A DNA stretch of 64,000 nt from the NCBI GenBank assembly GCA_002682825.1, contig NOKP01000025.1, positions 253,746-317,745 on the forward strand. The letters run 5' to 3'. Below are positions 21,064-32,366 of the stretch, piece by piece. Each line of letters begins with the position of its first letter. Within the stretch, counting starts at the first letter, position 1. The DNA is from Neonectria sp. B-13. Taxonomy: Eukaryota > Ascomycota > Sordariomycetes > Hypocreales > Nectriaceae. The position numbers and the translations under genes are program-made. The notes beneath the pieces were generated by a model. That model worked only from the letters and a program-made list of their open reading frames with translations. It did no database searches and had not been told where the DNA came from.

Positions 21064-22938
21064 ATGGACGTCGTGGGTTTTCTCCGGCGCCGGCTCGCCG
21101 ATGCAGAAACGCTCACTGCAACCTCAACCCTCCTTCAACGCACACAAACCACCAATGGAAGCGAAGAGCCCACATCGACCATTGCCGAATTCCATACCTC
21201 ACTCAACGGAGTAAGCCAGGAGGCCAACCTGCTATTTAAGGATGTGTTGTGGTGGACCCTGGGTATTACTGCCATGATTGTTCTCGTCGTGCGTATCTTC
21301 GAGATAACCTGGGCGAGGCTTCGTCAGGTCTCTGCCATGTCTGTCTCTGGACAGAAGCAAGGCTACTGGCGGGTTGCGCAGTGGAGCTGGATGCCAGCTC
21401 TGAAGAAGCACCTCATCTATGCGCCGTTGTGGAACAAGCGTCACAACCGCGAATTCCGCTTCTCTTCGGCCATCAGCATGGGCACCCTGCCCTCGCGCCT
21501 CCACTCCCTCCTCCTCTTCATCTACCTGGGCAGCAACTTCGCCTACATGTTTATCCTCAACTGGCGCGCCCCGAACCGCTACGAGTTCTGCGCTGAGCTG
21601 CGAGGTCGCTCGGGCACACTGTCCCTGGTGAACATGGTGCCCCTGATCATCTTCGCCGGACGCAACAACCCTCTCATCACCATGCTCAAGATCAGCTTCG
21701 ACACTTACAACCTGCTGCATCGGTGGATGGGCCGAATTGTGGTCCTCGAGGCCCTGATCCACACTATCGCCTGGGCCGTCGTCTGCGTGGCTGACATTGG
21801 TTGGAAGGGCGTCGGCGATGAGATCGTCTCCAAGCTCTTCATCGGCTCCGGCATGGTTGGCACCGTTGCCATGCTGCTTCTCATGCTGCTTTCCATCTCA
21901 CCACTCCGACACGCCTTCTACGAAACCTTCCTCAACGTGCACATCGTCCTCGCCTTTGTCTCCTTCGTTGCGACCTGGGCTCACTGTGCCTCGACCGAAC
22001 TCGCCGGTGGCCTTCCCCAACTCCCCTGGATCATGGCCATTGTCGCCCTTTGGTTCGCCGATCGTCTCGCTCGCATGTTCCGAATCCTCTACGTCAACTG
22101 GTCCTCCAAGGGCTTCACCGACGCCATCTGCGAGTCCCTGCCTGGCGAGGTCACCCGTGTCACCCTCCAGCTGCCCCGATACGTGGACATCGAGCCCGGC
22201 ACCCACGCTTATCTTCGCTTCTGGGGTATTAATGCGTGGGAGAACCACCCCTTTTCCATCTGTTGGGTAGAACACTCTCTCGATAGCTCCCTGCCTGTTC
22301 ATGAAAAGGAGCCCCTCAACTGTGTCGACAAATCCAAAATGACCACGACCGTTTCCTTCCTCATTGGCGCCCAGACCGGGATGACTCGCAAGCTGTACGA
22401 TCGAGTGGCCAACTTCCACCGGCCGTTGATCCTCAAGGCTGCCATGGAAGGTCCCTACGCTGGCCACAACAGCCTTGACTCTTATGGTCACACTGTCTTG
22501 TTTGCCGGTTCAACTGGAATCACGCATCAAATCTCCTACATCCGTCACCTCCTGGAGGGACACGAGCAGGGGACTGTGGCAACTCGCCGAATCACTCTTG
22601 TCTGGATCATTCGAGACTTCGAGTCTCTAGAATGGGTACGACCGTACATGGATACCATCCTTCGAATCCCGAACCGCAGAGATGTCCTCCGCATCCAAAT
22701 CTTCATCACCCGGCCTAAGAATCCCGGAGACATCGTCAGCGCCAGCTCCACCGTCCGCATGTTCCCTGGCCGACCCAACATTCCGCTCATTCTCAAGAAG
22801 GAAGTGCAGGAGCAGATGGGCGCCATGTGCGTCACAGTCTGCGGCCCTGGTGCCCTGGCTGATGACGTGCGAGGAGGGGTCCGGTCGGTGCAAGGACGCA
22901 GCGTGGTAGATTTTGTGGAGGAGAGTTTTACGTGGTAA
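21064..22938 (+). CDS. Ferric reductase-type transmembrane flavocytochrome (first copy)
   Basis: Intronless, 624 residues. After an N-terminal membrane segment (about 61-80) the ferric-reductase core follows, with the two haem-ligand pairs H219/H233 and H293/H307, both HX13H. The C-terminal half is an FAD/NAD(P) reductase: ENHPFSICW at 393-401 (FAD), FAGSTGIT at 480-487 (NADPH pyrophosphate) and VCGPGALADDV from 592. These proteins pass electrons from cytosolic NADPH across the membrane to Fe(III) or Cu(II). Two motifs are off-consensus: HPFS for HPFT and AGSTGIT for AGGSGIT, so cofactor use may differ. A second family member lies 16 kb away at 39256. Substrate cannot be told from sequence. 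Confidence 0.9.
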   Translation: MDVVGFLRRRLADAETLTATSTLLQRTQTTNGSEEPTSTIAEFHTSLNGVSQEANLLFKDVLWWTLGITAMIVLVVRIFEITWARLRQVSAMSVSGQKQGYWRVAQWSWMPALKKHLIYAPLWNKRHNREFRFSSAISMGTLPSRLHSLLLFIYLGSNFAYMFILNWRAPNRYEFCAELRGRSGTLSLVNMVPLIIFAGRNNPLITMLKISFDTYNLLHRWMGRIVVLEALIHTIAWAVVCVADIGWKGVGDEIVSKLFIGSGMVGTVAMLLLMLLSISPLRHAFYETFLNVHIVLAFVSFVATWAHCASTELAGGLPQLPWIMAIVALWFADRLARMFRILYVNWSSKGFTDAICESLPGEVTRVTLQLPRYVDIEPGTHAYLRFWGINAWENHPFSICWVEHSLDSSLPVHEKEPLNCVDKSKMTTTVSFLIGAQTGMTRKLYDRVANFHRPLILKAAMEGPYAGHNSLDSYGHTVLFAGSTGITHQISYIRHLLEGHEQGTVATRRITLVWIIRDFESLEWVRPYMDTILRIPNRRDVLRIQIFITRPKNPGDIVSASSTVRMFPGRPNIPLILKKEVQEQMGAMCVTVCGPGALADDVRGGVRSVQGRSVVDFVEESFTW

Positions 22939-23590
22939 CTGTTGCATCATAGCAAGCAAGCAAGCAATAGTGGGCTTATTTTGGACTTTTTGGGGACTTC
23001 TTTCAACGTGTAAATATTTGCGGCAATGGGGGTTACATCTGCAGTGGTAGAGATGTTGTAAATGCGTGCTAGCGTTCTATAGAGCTTAATGGGGCTAGAT
23101 ATGATCTTACCTATTTAGTGCCTTGCGTGACCTTGAGTGACTACGTTGCGTGGTTTGATATTTTCATTTTCACAGACGTTTCCCTTGTTCACAGAACTTA
23201 CCATGTCGTGGAGTAACTGAAATAGTTGGGATGACTAGCGATCATGATCGGCAGGATGAAACCTCACTAGAGCCCCTGTGGCTGTCACCAACAACAGACC
23301 AGGAAGCAAATTTTCAAGACAAACAGTCGTATTGAAACAGCTAGCTAAACGAGTGACAGAAGGCGGGGCAGCCATGTTTGGCCATCTAAATGGGAGGGTG
23401 GTCAGAAACCGTTTCGTTTGGAGAAGAGCAAAAGAAACTTCATCCCTTTTCAAGCTACAACACTCCCCCTTGTCCCAACGACAGCGGAACGAAGCCCCTA
23501 ATGGACTGTGTCTTTTTGCGGCAGGGTATTTATTCGTTTTCTTTGGCGTGGCTAACGAATACCCCTTAGACCGTAGTAGAGAACCAGAGA
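22939..23590. other. Convergent intergenic region
   Basis: 3' flanks of the ferric reductase (+) and the arylsulfotransferase-like gene (-). A tandem GCAAGCAA-like motif lies at about 22951-22967. No gene is supported. Confidence 0.5.
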
Positions 23591-25383
23591 CTATAGGTCT
23601 GCCCCCTGAGTCGTCCGAAGACGCATCACCTTGAGAATGGCGTACTTGTCCCAGATGCTCTGCTCATCTAGCTTCTTCTGCGTCTTTGGCTCAGGAACCG
23701 CAGAGTTGAGCTTGGCCGGGAGGATCTCTGCCTCTACATGAACCGACGCCGTCGAGGCGAGCACCCTGCCGCTGGCGTCGATGGCCTCGGCGGCGACGTT
23801 GGTGACTTTGGAGTCGCGGATCAACAGGCTCGTCTCGAAGCTCGTGCGCTGGACTTCGCCGAGGAGCGCGCGCGAGCCGGAGCCGGAGCTGGAGTCGGCG
23901 TAGAAGCGCCAGGCGGCCGTCTCCGTGTCGCCGTTCCAGGAGACGTAGGCCGTCGTTCCATGCGTGCCCTGGAGGGCAACGATAGCCGGCACCTCGTTGG
24001 GAAGACCGGTCCAGTTGTACCGAAAGGCGCGGTAGTTCTCGGCGCCGAGATCCAGGTCCCCCGAGTCGACGTACGCATGGAAGACGGGCGTGCCGGCCGC
24101 GGTGAACTCGGTCAGCGCGCCCTCGGAACCCCAGCCGACGAGCACGTTGCCGCCGGGGAGGACCTGCGTGCTGCCCTGCGACTTGGAGCGGAGGTCGTCC
24201 GGCGGGAAGTACGCGGCGACCAGCTCGGCGGTCCAGGCGGTGGTGTTGAGGCGCAGGATCTTGGCGCTGCTGGTGGCTGCTGTGTGCACCTGGTGGCCGC
24301 CGGCGTGCTCGGTGCCGTGGGCCGAGTTATCGTAGAGGCTGATGATCTCGACGTCGTCGTACTGATCGAGCCAGCGCGCGTGGTGCTGGAAGCAAAAGGC
24401 CGTGCCGTCGGCCATGCGGAAGTCGGAGCGCTTGCCGTGGAGGCGCCAGATGATGGAGCCGTCGGAGCCGTTGATCTTGTGGATGGCGCAGGCGTCGCGG
24501 GCCGAGACGAGGTAGTTGCCGTCGGTGTCCTTGTCGACGCTGTTGATGTGGAAGTAGTCCCACGCGTCGGAGCTGTTGTAGCCGGAGCCTGCTTGGCCGG
24601 GGTTGATGGGCAGGACGGCCTCTGAGGAGGGTTCGGTCAGTGTGAATGATCAGAGAAGTCAGGGAGATATGGTGGACTAACCATCAGGTTGGACATGATC
24701 CAGGCTTGACCACTCGAAAAGGAGTTCACCGGTGGCAATATCAAGTTCTAAGAGGACACTCATCAGCTCTGACACGACACTGGAGCGAGCAACACTGCGT
24801 GGTACTTACCTTGGATAATGGCATTGACTATCCACTGCTGCTCGGGACTGGCTCCCCATTCTGTGAGGTCGCGAGGCACAGGCTGGTAGATCTGGATGAG
24901 CCCGGTTTCCTCGTTGACGATGTGGAACTCGTGCTTGTCGACCAACTTGTGGTTTCCGGCACGCAACTCTCGGATCGTCTCATAGTGCTGGTCCACGATG
25001 GTGATATGACCATGGCCATGGCCATAACCGGCGTTATGATCGCCCTCGAAACTAAAGAGTATATCCTCGCCCTTCCAGCGTCCAGCCTGGAAGTTGGTGG
25101 ACCAGATGCTATAGTAGCCGTAGCCGGACCAGACCAGATCGCCGTTGTCCCGGAAAATGTACGGGGCCGCCTGACGCGGCCCGTGCTGCTCGGTGGGCGT
25201 GTCCGGGAAGCCGGCGAAGGGGGCGAGGAAGAGATATCCCGGCTCCACGGCGTCGGTGGCCGGGATGGTGATGTTGAGGCGCGGCGGTGCGAGGTCCGGG
25301 CGGGAGCGGAATTGCCAGTCGGCGGCCACGAGCGGGACGAGCAACGACGAAGCGGCTGCGATGCGGGGGATGAAGGACTTCAT
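23591..25383 (-). CDS. Secreted arylsulfotransferase-like (ASST family) protein
   Basis: Exons 25383-24810, 24747-24682 and 24621-23591; introns of 62 bp (GTAAGT...CTTAG) and 60 bp (GTTAGT...CTCAG). The joins give IIQELDIATGELLFEW and VQPDEAVLPINPG and a protein of 556 residues. A signal peptide is clear (MKSFIPRIAAASSLLVPLVAA). The body has the beta-propeller-type repeats of fungal ASST-like proteins: YIFRDNGDLVWSG, HGHGHITIVD, HEFHIVNEETG, DYFHINSVDKDTDGNYLVSA, IWRLHGKRSDF, FQHHARWLDQ and STQVLPGGNVLVGWG. Bacterial ASST moves sulfate between phenols; the activity of the fungal proteins is unproven, so the name describes fold only. NxS/T sites and the signal fit secretion. Confidence 0.85.
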
Positions 25384-26613
25384 GGCGGACGGGGAGTCGT
25401 TCTAGCAGCGTCAGCGGCCTGGATCTACATCCTGTACGAGATTAGGTACATTCACCTTGAGGGGGTCTACAAGCCCTATAATTCCACCACAGTTCAGTTG
25501 ATAGCCTTGGATGATATGATGTTAGAGAGTTCAGTGCAATGCAATTGATGTAAGATGCTCTTGCTGTTAAAGATCCAGAAACGAGGACTGTCGGGCTGCT
25601 GAGCTTGATATGTGTAACAGGACTGCGATATCGCTGGCGGTGCATATGGCAAGGAGAGCACGTCATAGGCCTTCAAGACTTCATTGGACAATGGTTAAGT
25701 AGAGAGCGGGGGAATGGACAGTGGGTGAGGGAATATCATTGTTGGACGGTTGGATTGCGTGATGGCGGTGATGCTGTTGGCGATCGCACATCTACACGTC
25801 GATGCAACAGTGTGACGTGTCGACGTGGGGGTTCTAGATGGCATCAGTGCAGCAAAGAAAGGGATAAACGTTGATTGGAAATCAAAAGGATGTGTATTTG
25901 ATTCGTGTTGGTCTCATTGAACAGTCAAGCTGAGCTGCTAGGCCGTTGGGTTGAACTAGGCCGTTGTCACCCACTGCTCTGATTGCAGAACTGAATGCTG
26001 GACTTGGTTCCAAGGTTGAATGAGAAAACATGTCAGAGATGGTAGCTAGTCAGCAATTTACGAGTATATATTAAGTGGTTGGTGTTTCGTTGTGAGGATT
26101 GTAGTCTTCTGGTAGATATTCTTGTGTAGTATAATTTGACAAACCCGCAAACGTCTTCCGTAGATGTACCAAGTTGCACCGTATTTTCCACGTTGATATC
26201 ACACACCCTTTGCCGTGGTGCAATCCCTTCCCCGCAGATCTTGGCGTCTCGGCACTTTCACTATCGAGATCCACCAAGACTTCCCCTGCCGAACCCGGAA
26301 TACGTGATCCTGGGCCGCTATTTCAACATCAGAGTCACACCGAGCGCGTCCCACCCCGTTCCCTATCGCTGGGTTTTCACACGTTTTCTGCCCTGTTTCC
26401 TTGTTAGCCACCGACGACCCGGTGAAGCCCTGTCGTTAGTTGTTAGTCCGGTCTTAGGTTACCGGAGGAGTTTCGGCCGCACAAAGCCTCAATTCTTTGC
26501 TTTAAGCAACCTCGCGAGCATCCAAGTGTCCTTATTACTGTTATTGACACATTGTTCTATGCTTGGTTCTCGGGATCAGCTCTTAGACACAAAAATCGGT
26601 TCACTGCTTCGTC
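25384..26613. other. Divergent promoter, ASST-like / MFS transporter
   Basis: 1.2 kb between two divergent starts. A TATA-like TATATATTAA lies at about 26064-26073. No recognisable gene or repeat. Confidence 0.5.
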
Positions 26614-28490
26614 ATGCGTGACCCTCCGTCGGGCTCAAGTGCGGCGGACCCTGAATCCCACCGTGACGACAGCGACATGCCGCGCGAAGACCAGCCGCTG
26701 CTCCGCGCTCCAGACGAGGCCTCGTGGAAACCTCCGCGCGGCTTTGTCTGGATCCAGCTGGCCATCATGTCCAACGTGTTTCTGTACGGCCTCGACAGCA
26801 CCATCACGGCGTCGACCTACGCCATCATCAGCTCCGAGTTTGGCGCCGCCAACACGGCGTCCTGGCTGACGACGTCGTATCTCGTCACCAGCACCGCCTT
26901 CCAGCCGCTGTACGGACGCGTGTCGGATATCTTTGGCCGGCGTCTGTGTTTCTTCATCGCGACCGTTACCTTTGCCGTCGGGTGTCTTGGCTGTGGCGTT
27001 GCGAGCAATATCGTCTTTCTGAACTGCATGCGAGCCTTGACTGGCTTTGGCGGCGGAGGCTTGATGACCATGGGTTAGTCCATCTCCCCGTGCTCACGCG
27101 ATCCAGACTGACCGACTTGCAAGCTACCATTGTAAACTCGGACATGATCCCCTTCCGCAGGCGAGGCATGTACCAAGCCTTGCAGAACGGCATCTACGGC
27201 TTCGGCGCCGTGTCCGGGGCGTCGTTCGGAGGCATCATTGCCGACCACATCGGGTGGCGATGGTGCTTCCTGCTCCAGGTGCCCGTGTCCGTCCTGGCCT
27301 TGGTCGTGGGCATCCTCGTCGTTTCGAACCAGCCGGGCAGCATCTCTCACGAGGGCGGAACAAGGGATATCTGGAAGCGTGTCGACGTCACCGGTGCGGT
27401 TCTGCTCGTCGTGGCCGTCTCGGTACAGCTCGTCGGGCTCAGCCTGGGCGGCAACGAGCTGCCCTGGGGAAGCCCGTGGGTTGTTGGGTCTTTGGTCGGC
27501 AGTCTCGGTCTGTTTGCCTTGTTTCTGTTTGTCGAGGCGAAGACGACGGCTATTCCCGTGATCCCGCTGCGTTTGCTTCGCGGCAGACTGCCCATTGCCA
27601 CGCAAGTGACAAACGTCTGCGCTGGAGTGGCAGCTTATGGTGTAAGTCCCGGCATAGCATACTCACTATGTGTTTAAAACTGACTGTGTTGTCCAGTATC
27701 TCTTCATGCTCCCGCTCTTCTTCCAGGTCGTTCTACTCGACTCGGCTACGACAGCCGGCGCGCGTCTCGCCATCCCCTCGTTGGCGACCCCCATCGGAGG
27801 CGTCATTGCCGGTGTCGTCATGTCTCGCTGGGGAAGGTTGATTGCCCTCGTGCGTACGGGCGCTGTACTCATGGCTATCGGGAATGCCCTAGTAGCATCC
27901 TTAGGGTTTGAAGACTCGACCTGGAAGTATTTCGTCTATGTGTTCCCTGCCAACTTGGGACAGGGCATCATCTACCCTGGCCTGCTTTTCACCTCCCTGG
28001 CTTCCTTTGATCATGCCGGTAAGTCACGTTTATTCCACATGGAAAAACTTCAAGTCGGCTAACAGCACAACCGTTCAGACCATGCCGTCTCGGCCTCCAC
28101 GGTCTACCTAATCCGCTCACTAGGTACCGTCTGGGGCGTCTCAGTCACCTCGGCCATTGTGCAAACCACGCTCAGCGTCCGCTTGCCGGATGCTTTGAGC
28201 GAGATACCAGATAAATGGAGAGTACGCCCCTATTCCTTCTTGAACGCGGACTGTTGCTCGGGGTGATGCCGAACTTGGGTGCTGATTCGTATTGTTTCTA
28301 GATCATCGACGAGATCCGCCACTCGGTGGACGTCATCCGCCACCTCCCGCCCGATGTGCAGCTCAAAGCCCGCCTTGTGTACTACGATGGGCTTCGGTAT
28401 GCCTTTGGTGCCTCGACTGTTGTGGCTTGCCTGGGTATCTTCGCGGCGTTCATTGCTAGTGGGACTGGGCTTCGAACAACCCACAAGTGA
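26614..28490 (+). CDS. MFS transporter, DHA2/vacuolar basic amino acid (Fnx1/Vba-like) type
   Basis: Five exons, 26614-27073, 27124-27641, 27697-28018, 28079-28221 and 28302-28490, with introns of 50-80 bp and GTTAGT, GTAAGT, GTAAGT and GTACGC donors; all phases agree and give 543 residues. The N-terminus is acidic, with a DQPLL motif that resembles a vacuolar sorting signal. Twelve to fourteen membrane segments follow. The loop WLTTSYLVTSTAFQPLYGRVSDIFGRR is the MFS signature, and its wording is typical of the Fnx1/Vba group that moves basic amino acids into the vacuole. Related DHA2 pumps export drugs or metabolites, so the substrate is not certain. No biosynthetic cluster is seen nearby. 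Confidence 0.88.
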
Positions 28491-28902
28491 TGCCCATTTC
28501 TCTCAAGCATTGGCAACCAATGCTGAGAGTGAGAAGAGAGATGGCAGTTTCCAAAGCGACACAGCAGTGCCGTCAAGATCGCACTCACAACTCGTGAGGG
28601 TCAAGCAGGGAGCAGGCTTATAAGCCGAGCTTAGGGGTTAATTGGTGGCCTATCAACTAGGATACTACAAGACGACATGGATATAAAAGCAAAAGAATAG
28701 AACATGCCGTAATTAAGGTATAGATTGATTTTCGAACAACACTCATCGGTGGCCAATCATGAAATGCGTCCAGTTCAACGATTCTCCTCGCAACCACCAA
28801 CCCTATAGCCCCAGAGGCCACAGACTGTCCCCCCTGTCTTCCGTCTCTTTCCCATGAATATGCATGACAATCGCAAGGCAAAAAGAAAATGCCCTCGCTA
28901 GC
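28491..28902. other. MFS 3' flank
   Basis: About 410 bases between the transporter stop and the tRNA gene; no gene or repeat is visible. Confidence 0.5.
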
Positions 28903-28906
28903 AAAA
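28903..28906 (-). terminator. Pol III terminator of tRNA-Val
   Basis: TTTT on the minus strand, four bases after the tRNA 3' end, with further T-runs at 28889-28886 and 28884-28880. Runs of four or more T stop RNA polymerase III. Confidence 0.75.
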
Positions 28907-28910
28907 GATT

Positions 28911-28984
28911 GATTCCGCCCGGGCTTGAACCGGGGACCTTCTCGGTGTTAACGAGATGCCATAAACCAACTAGACCACGGAACC
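28911..28984 (-). tRNA. tRNA-Val (anticodon AAC)
   Basis: 74 bases on the minus strand, without intron. The acceptor stem pairs GGTTCCG with CGGAATC. The A box is TGGTCTAGTTGG and the B box GGTTCAAGCC. The anticodon stem TCTCG/CGAGA encloses loop TTAACAC, so the anticodon is AAC (valine; A34 would be inosine). The T stem CCGGG/CCCGG is complete. No CCA is encoded, as usual in eukaryotes. Strong match in layout to yeast tRNA-Val(AAC). Confidence 0.96.
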
Positions 28985-29730
28985 ATTCAACCAATGAGGT
29001 TGCTTGTTTATTTTGCTCAACAGACAGACTATACACTTAGCAAAGAATGGACAGTGCATCTAATGTATTAATGAGACCCATGCCGTAAACCAGGTTGGTT
29101 TGAATCGTCCAATGCGTCAAAATGTGTTGAACAAATGTTTAGTTGACTGAGACTGATGCGAGCCCCTGATTTTGGGACCAAAGCACTGCAAATGCATGGC
29201 TGGCATGTAAAGGACTACAAATCCTCGAAATATGCCCCTACTGATAAATCACAAACATGATAATAGAAAGATGGAGTATCTGGCTTCACCATATCGAATT
29301 ATATAATCGCAAAAGAGGTTCTAGTGGAAGTTGAGCCTATAAGTTAACTGGCCTGTACCCTGATTACCCCTGAGCAAGTTGACAGTTCCAGTGGCGGCTG
29401 CACCTGACACTCGGCGTCTTCAGTTGCCAGCTGCTCGCAATCCTGTTGACAGCTGCCAAACGCAGCTCCAGTGAGGTTCGTTCATTGTGCCCTGGCGCGT
29501 GATCACCCGCGTCGCGCTGCATTCTCGTGTTTTATCACCTCAACTCCTGCACCATCCGCCGGAGAAATCCCACTCCATCACCTCCCATTCCCTTGACATC
29601 GTTACAACAGTGGCATCAAGGGTCGGCATTAAAGCGGCATTCCTCTTCAGTTATCCTCTGAAGACATCTTCAGTGTCATCTTTGAAGAGTTTGGTCTAAG
29701 TTCAGACTCGGATCGTCACGATACGGCACC
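28985..29730. other. tRNA 5' flank and REC8 promoter
   Basis: AT-rich near the tRNA, becoming CT-rich before 29731 like a leader. No gene is supported. Confidence 0.5.
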
Positions 29731-31946
29731 ATGTTCTACAGCCACGAAAGTGAGCCGGCCGAGTTCTCTCCCCAAATTGTGCAAACTTACTAACCCACTT
29801 GGCAGTCCTCAGCAACAGCCAGTATGGCGTTTCAACTATCTGGTGTGTATTATAATGTAGCTACACTACATATCAACACTCGCTAACAACCAGGCAGGCT
29901 CGTGGCTACTGTGGGCAAGACAACCCATCGCCGGGTGACCCGAAAAGCCATCCAGGAAGTCAACGTCCCCAAGGCGTGCGAGAAGATCATTGATCCTGGG
30001 GCTCCTTTGGCCCTTCGTCTTCAAGGAAATCTCCTCTACGGCGTCTCTCGTGTGTTCGCACAACAGTGCCATTATGTTCTGTCAGATGCCGAAAAGACGC
30101 AGTCAGACATGTTGACTTTCTTTCGCGTCATGCAAACAAGCGAACTCGACCCAAAGGCCGGCAAAGCAAAGTAAGTCGTTCTGATTGTTCTTTGTCTTTA
30201 GCCCTAAGAACTCCTTCTAAGACACAAAGGCGCCACCAAATCACCCTGCAAGATGACCCTGGCTTCGACCTTACAAGCATCCTCCCAAAACTCGATCTCT
30301 TTAGCACCAACAAAGAGCTAGCATTTCTTTCGAGTCAAAACTCAACACAATCGGTTTCACAGATGACCCCTTTGACTCAAGGAAGTCTTTCATCTGGTGG
30401 GAACCCTTCGTTTCTCCCTTTCGATCTCCCACAGTCGTCCCATTCCGCAGGCAGTTACCGTCTTCCATCCGACTTAGGCCAAAACTCGCCATTTATTAAG
30501 TCCTTCAACCCACATGACGCGATGCCCGAGTTCAATCCATTCGGAGAAGAGTACATTGATCCTATCGCTGGTGTTGGTCTCAACTTTGACGCCGATGGTA
30601 ACTTGGTTGAAATCGTTGGACCCGAACCAGAGTTGCCAGCCCTTCCTGGATCAGAGGCATACGACGCACAGCTTCTTGGGCAGGATATCAACATGATGGG
30701 AGTTGACCCACGGAAGAGCGGAGATGTGTTTGGAGGCGACAATGTGATCATCATGGGCGAGGATGCACTTCCTGACGCGGAACCCTTTCCTAAACGTCCA
30801 GTGGCTAAGAAGCCTACCACCTTTCTTACACTAAGCTCTGAATCAACGCTGAGCGACCAAGCCGCTGCGCCCGCTCGTCGAGGACGCCCCCGAAAAGTCC
30901 CACAAATGATCGATCAAACCGACCGTATCTCTCGGCAGGAGTTTCGCAGCTGGTCGGAGAACTACCTTGACAACATGGACGCCAATCGCAAGAAACCTCG
31001 AGCCACCACCAAAGCACAGGCACGCAAAAATGCCCTCGATTTTCTGTTCAACAACGGCCTTTCGAATGTTGGAATTCTTCAGGATGTAAGAGGCCTAGTT
31101 CACCCTCTCGCAAAAGACTTTTCGGGCGCGTCGCTCGAGGCTCGGCTCCAGGGTAGGAATCCCGAAGGAGAAGAGAAGGGGGAACGAGGCCGGATCCGCA
31201 GTTCTGCTGAAGCATTCGAGGAAGAGGAAGACGAAAACAGGCGTGTACGTCAGAAGATGGACGAGGAAAATGAACTTGGACGAGGCCTGGCTGATGACTT
31301 CGGTCCACTCGTCCTAGGTGACGAGTCTATGCCTGAGATCGGGATGGATGCGGCCCCAGGTCTCAAAGACCACTACTCGTCAACGATGATGCCATGGAGC
31401 TGTCCCCCATCAGTAATCCCAGGCTCGTCTATTCGGGGTCCTGGAAGTGCACAGAAAATGCACCCAGCTCCAAGCCCTCTTATCACCCGTGGGAGTGCCG
31501 TCAAGTCGATTGAACGTTATAGCGACCTTCCTGCCCTAGGCCACGATTCTGACAATTTCGCACAACTTCACTCTCAGGACTCTTCTCTTGATGTCGAAGA
31601 CATGGACGTGAACTACGGGAACGATACTCAAGGCTCGACCCAGGGCCTCGACATTTCTACCCTAGAGTTCTATGGATACGCCGCTGACAAGGCCCAAACC
31701 GACGGCCATGCTCGTCCCCATGACCGCCGTAACCGTCAATGGGTTGACTTTGAGGACCTCGCCAACCCAGCAATCCACGACAAGAGAACCGCAGCGCAGG
31801 CGTTCATGCACGTCCTTTCCCTTGCAACTAAGGACGTCATTGCCGTCGAGCAGGACGGCATCGCGAACCAGCAGCCATTTGGTGCCCTGCGCATCGGATT
31901 TACGCCTCCTGAGCAGGCTGGCGATATGATTGACGAGCTAGCTTGA
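29731..31946 (+). CDS. REC8: Meiotic cohesin subunit Rec8 (kleisin)
   Basis: Four exons: 29731-29749, 29806-29842, 29898-30170 and about 30230-31946, giving 681 residues. The first two exons are tiny (19 and 37 bases) but join to MFYSHEILSNSQYGVSTIWLVATVGK, the conserved kleisin N-terminus in its Rec8 version. SRVFAQQCHYVLSDAEKTQ follows, and the C-terminus AAQAFMHVLSLATKDVIAVEQ is the winged-helix that binds Smc1. The middle is a long acidic, Ser/Pro-rich linker with a run of RRGRPRKVP. Rec8 replaces Rad21/Scc1 in meiosis and closes the Smc1-Smc3 ring. The acceptor of exon 4 is uncertain: 30230 (intron 59 bp) is preferred over 30209, which would make a 38-bp intron; both keep frame. Confidence 0.9.
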
Positions 31947-32366
31947 GTTCTTTTTCCAGGCGCAACTGAACATTTTTTTCTTCTGCATTTTGGTGGACAT
32001 CTGCGATACATGACTTTCAAGTTTTATGCGTGGTGACCAATTCGGGCTTGCAGCAAGGAACTTCTTAACGGGATATTGGGGTCATCGGGAAAATCTGGCG
32101 TCGGCGTTTTATTTGATTTGCAACAATACCCAGCATGGAACATCATTTGAGGACAGGGACAACCATTCCTGTTGACGGAAGGATGGGATGGGTAAGGCTG
32201 GGATTGAGGGTGTTTTATGCACATGCGAGTTCATCTCAGGCTGGGTCGCAGTATAATATTGCTACTTTGATGCGGGACGGAACAAAAGGGAAAAATAGTC
32301 ACAATGGGAAAGGAATCAAATATTCAACGGGAATGTGTCATTAATTGTATTATTGTTCGCTCGAAT
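31947..32366. other. Convergent intergenic region, REC8 / MRS6
   Basis: 420 bases of 3' flank shared by both genes. Nothing else seen. Confidence 0.55.

Noticed and set aside
23738..24625. 295-codon plus-strand frame
   Set aside because: Antisense to the arylsulfotransferase-like gene.
28803..29036. 77-codon minus-strand frame across the tRNA
   Set aside because: It runs straight through the complete tRNA-Val gene.
30209..30229. Earlier acceptor for REC8 exon 4
   Set aside because: It keeps frame but would leave only a 38-bp intron, below the usual fungal minimum.
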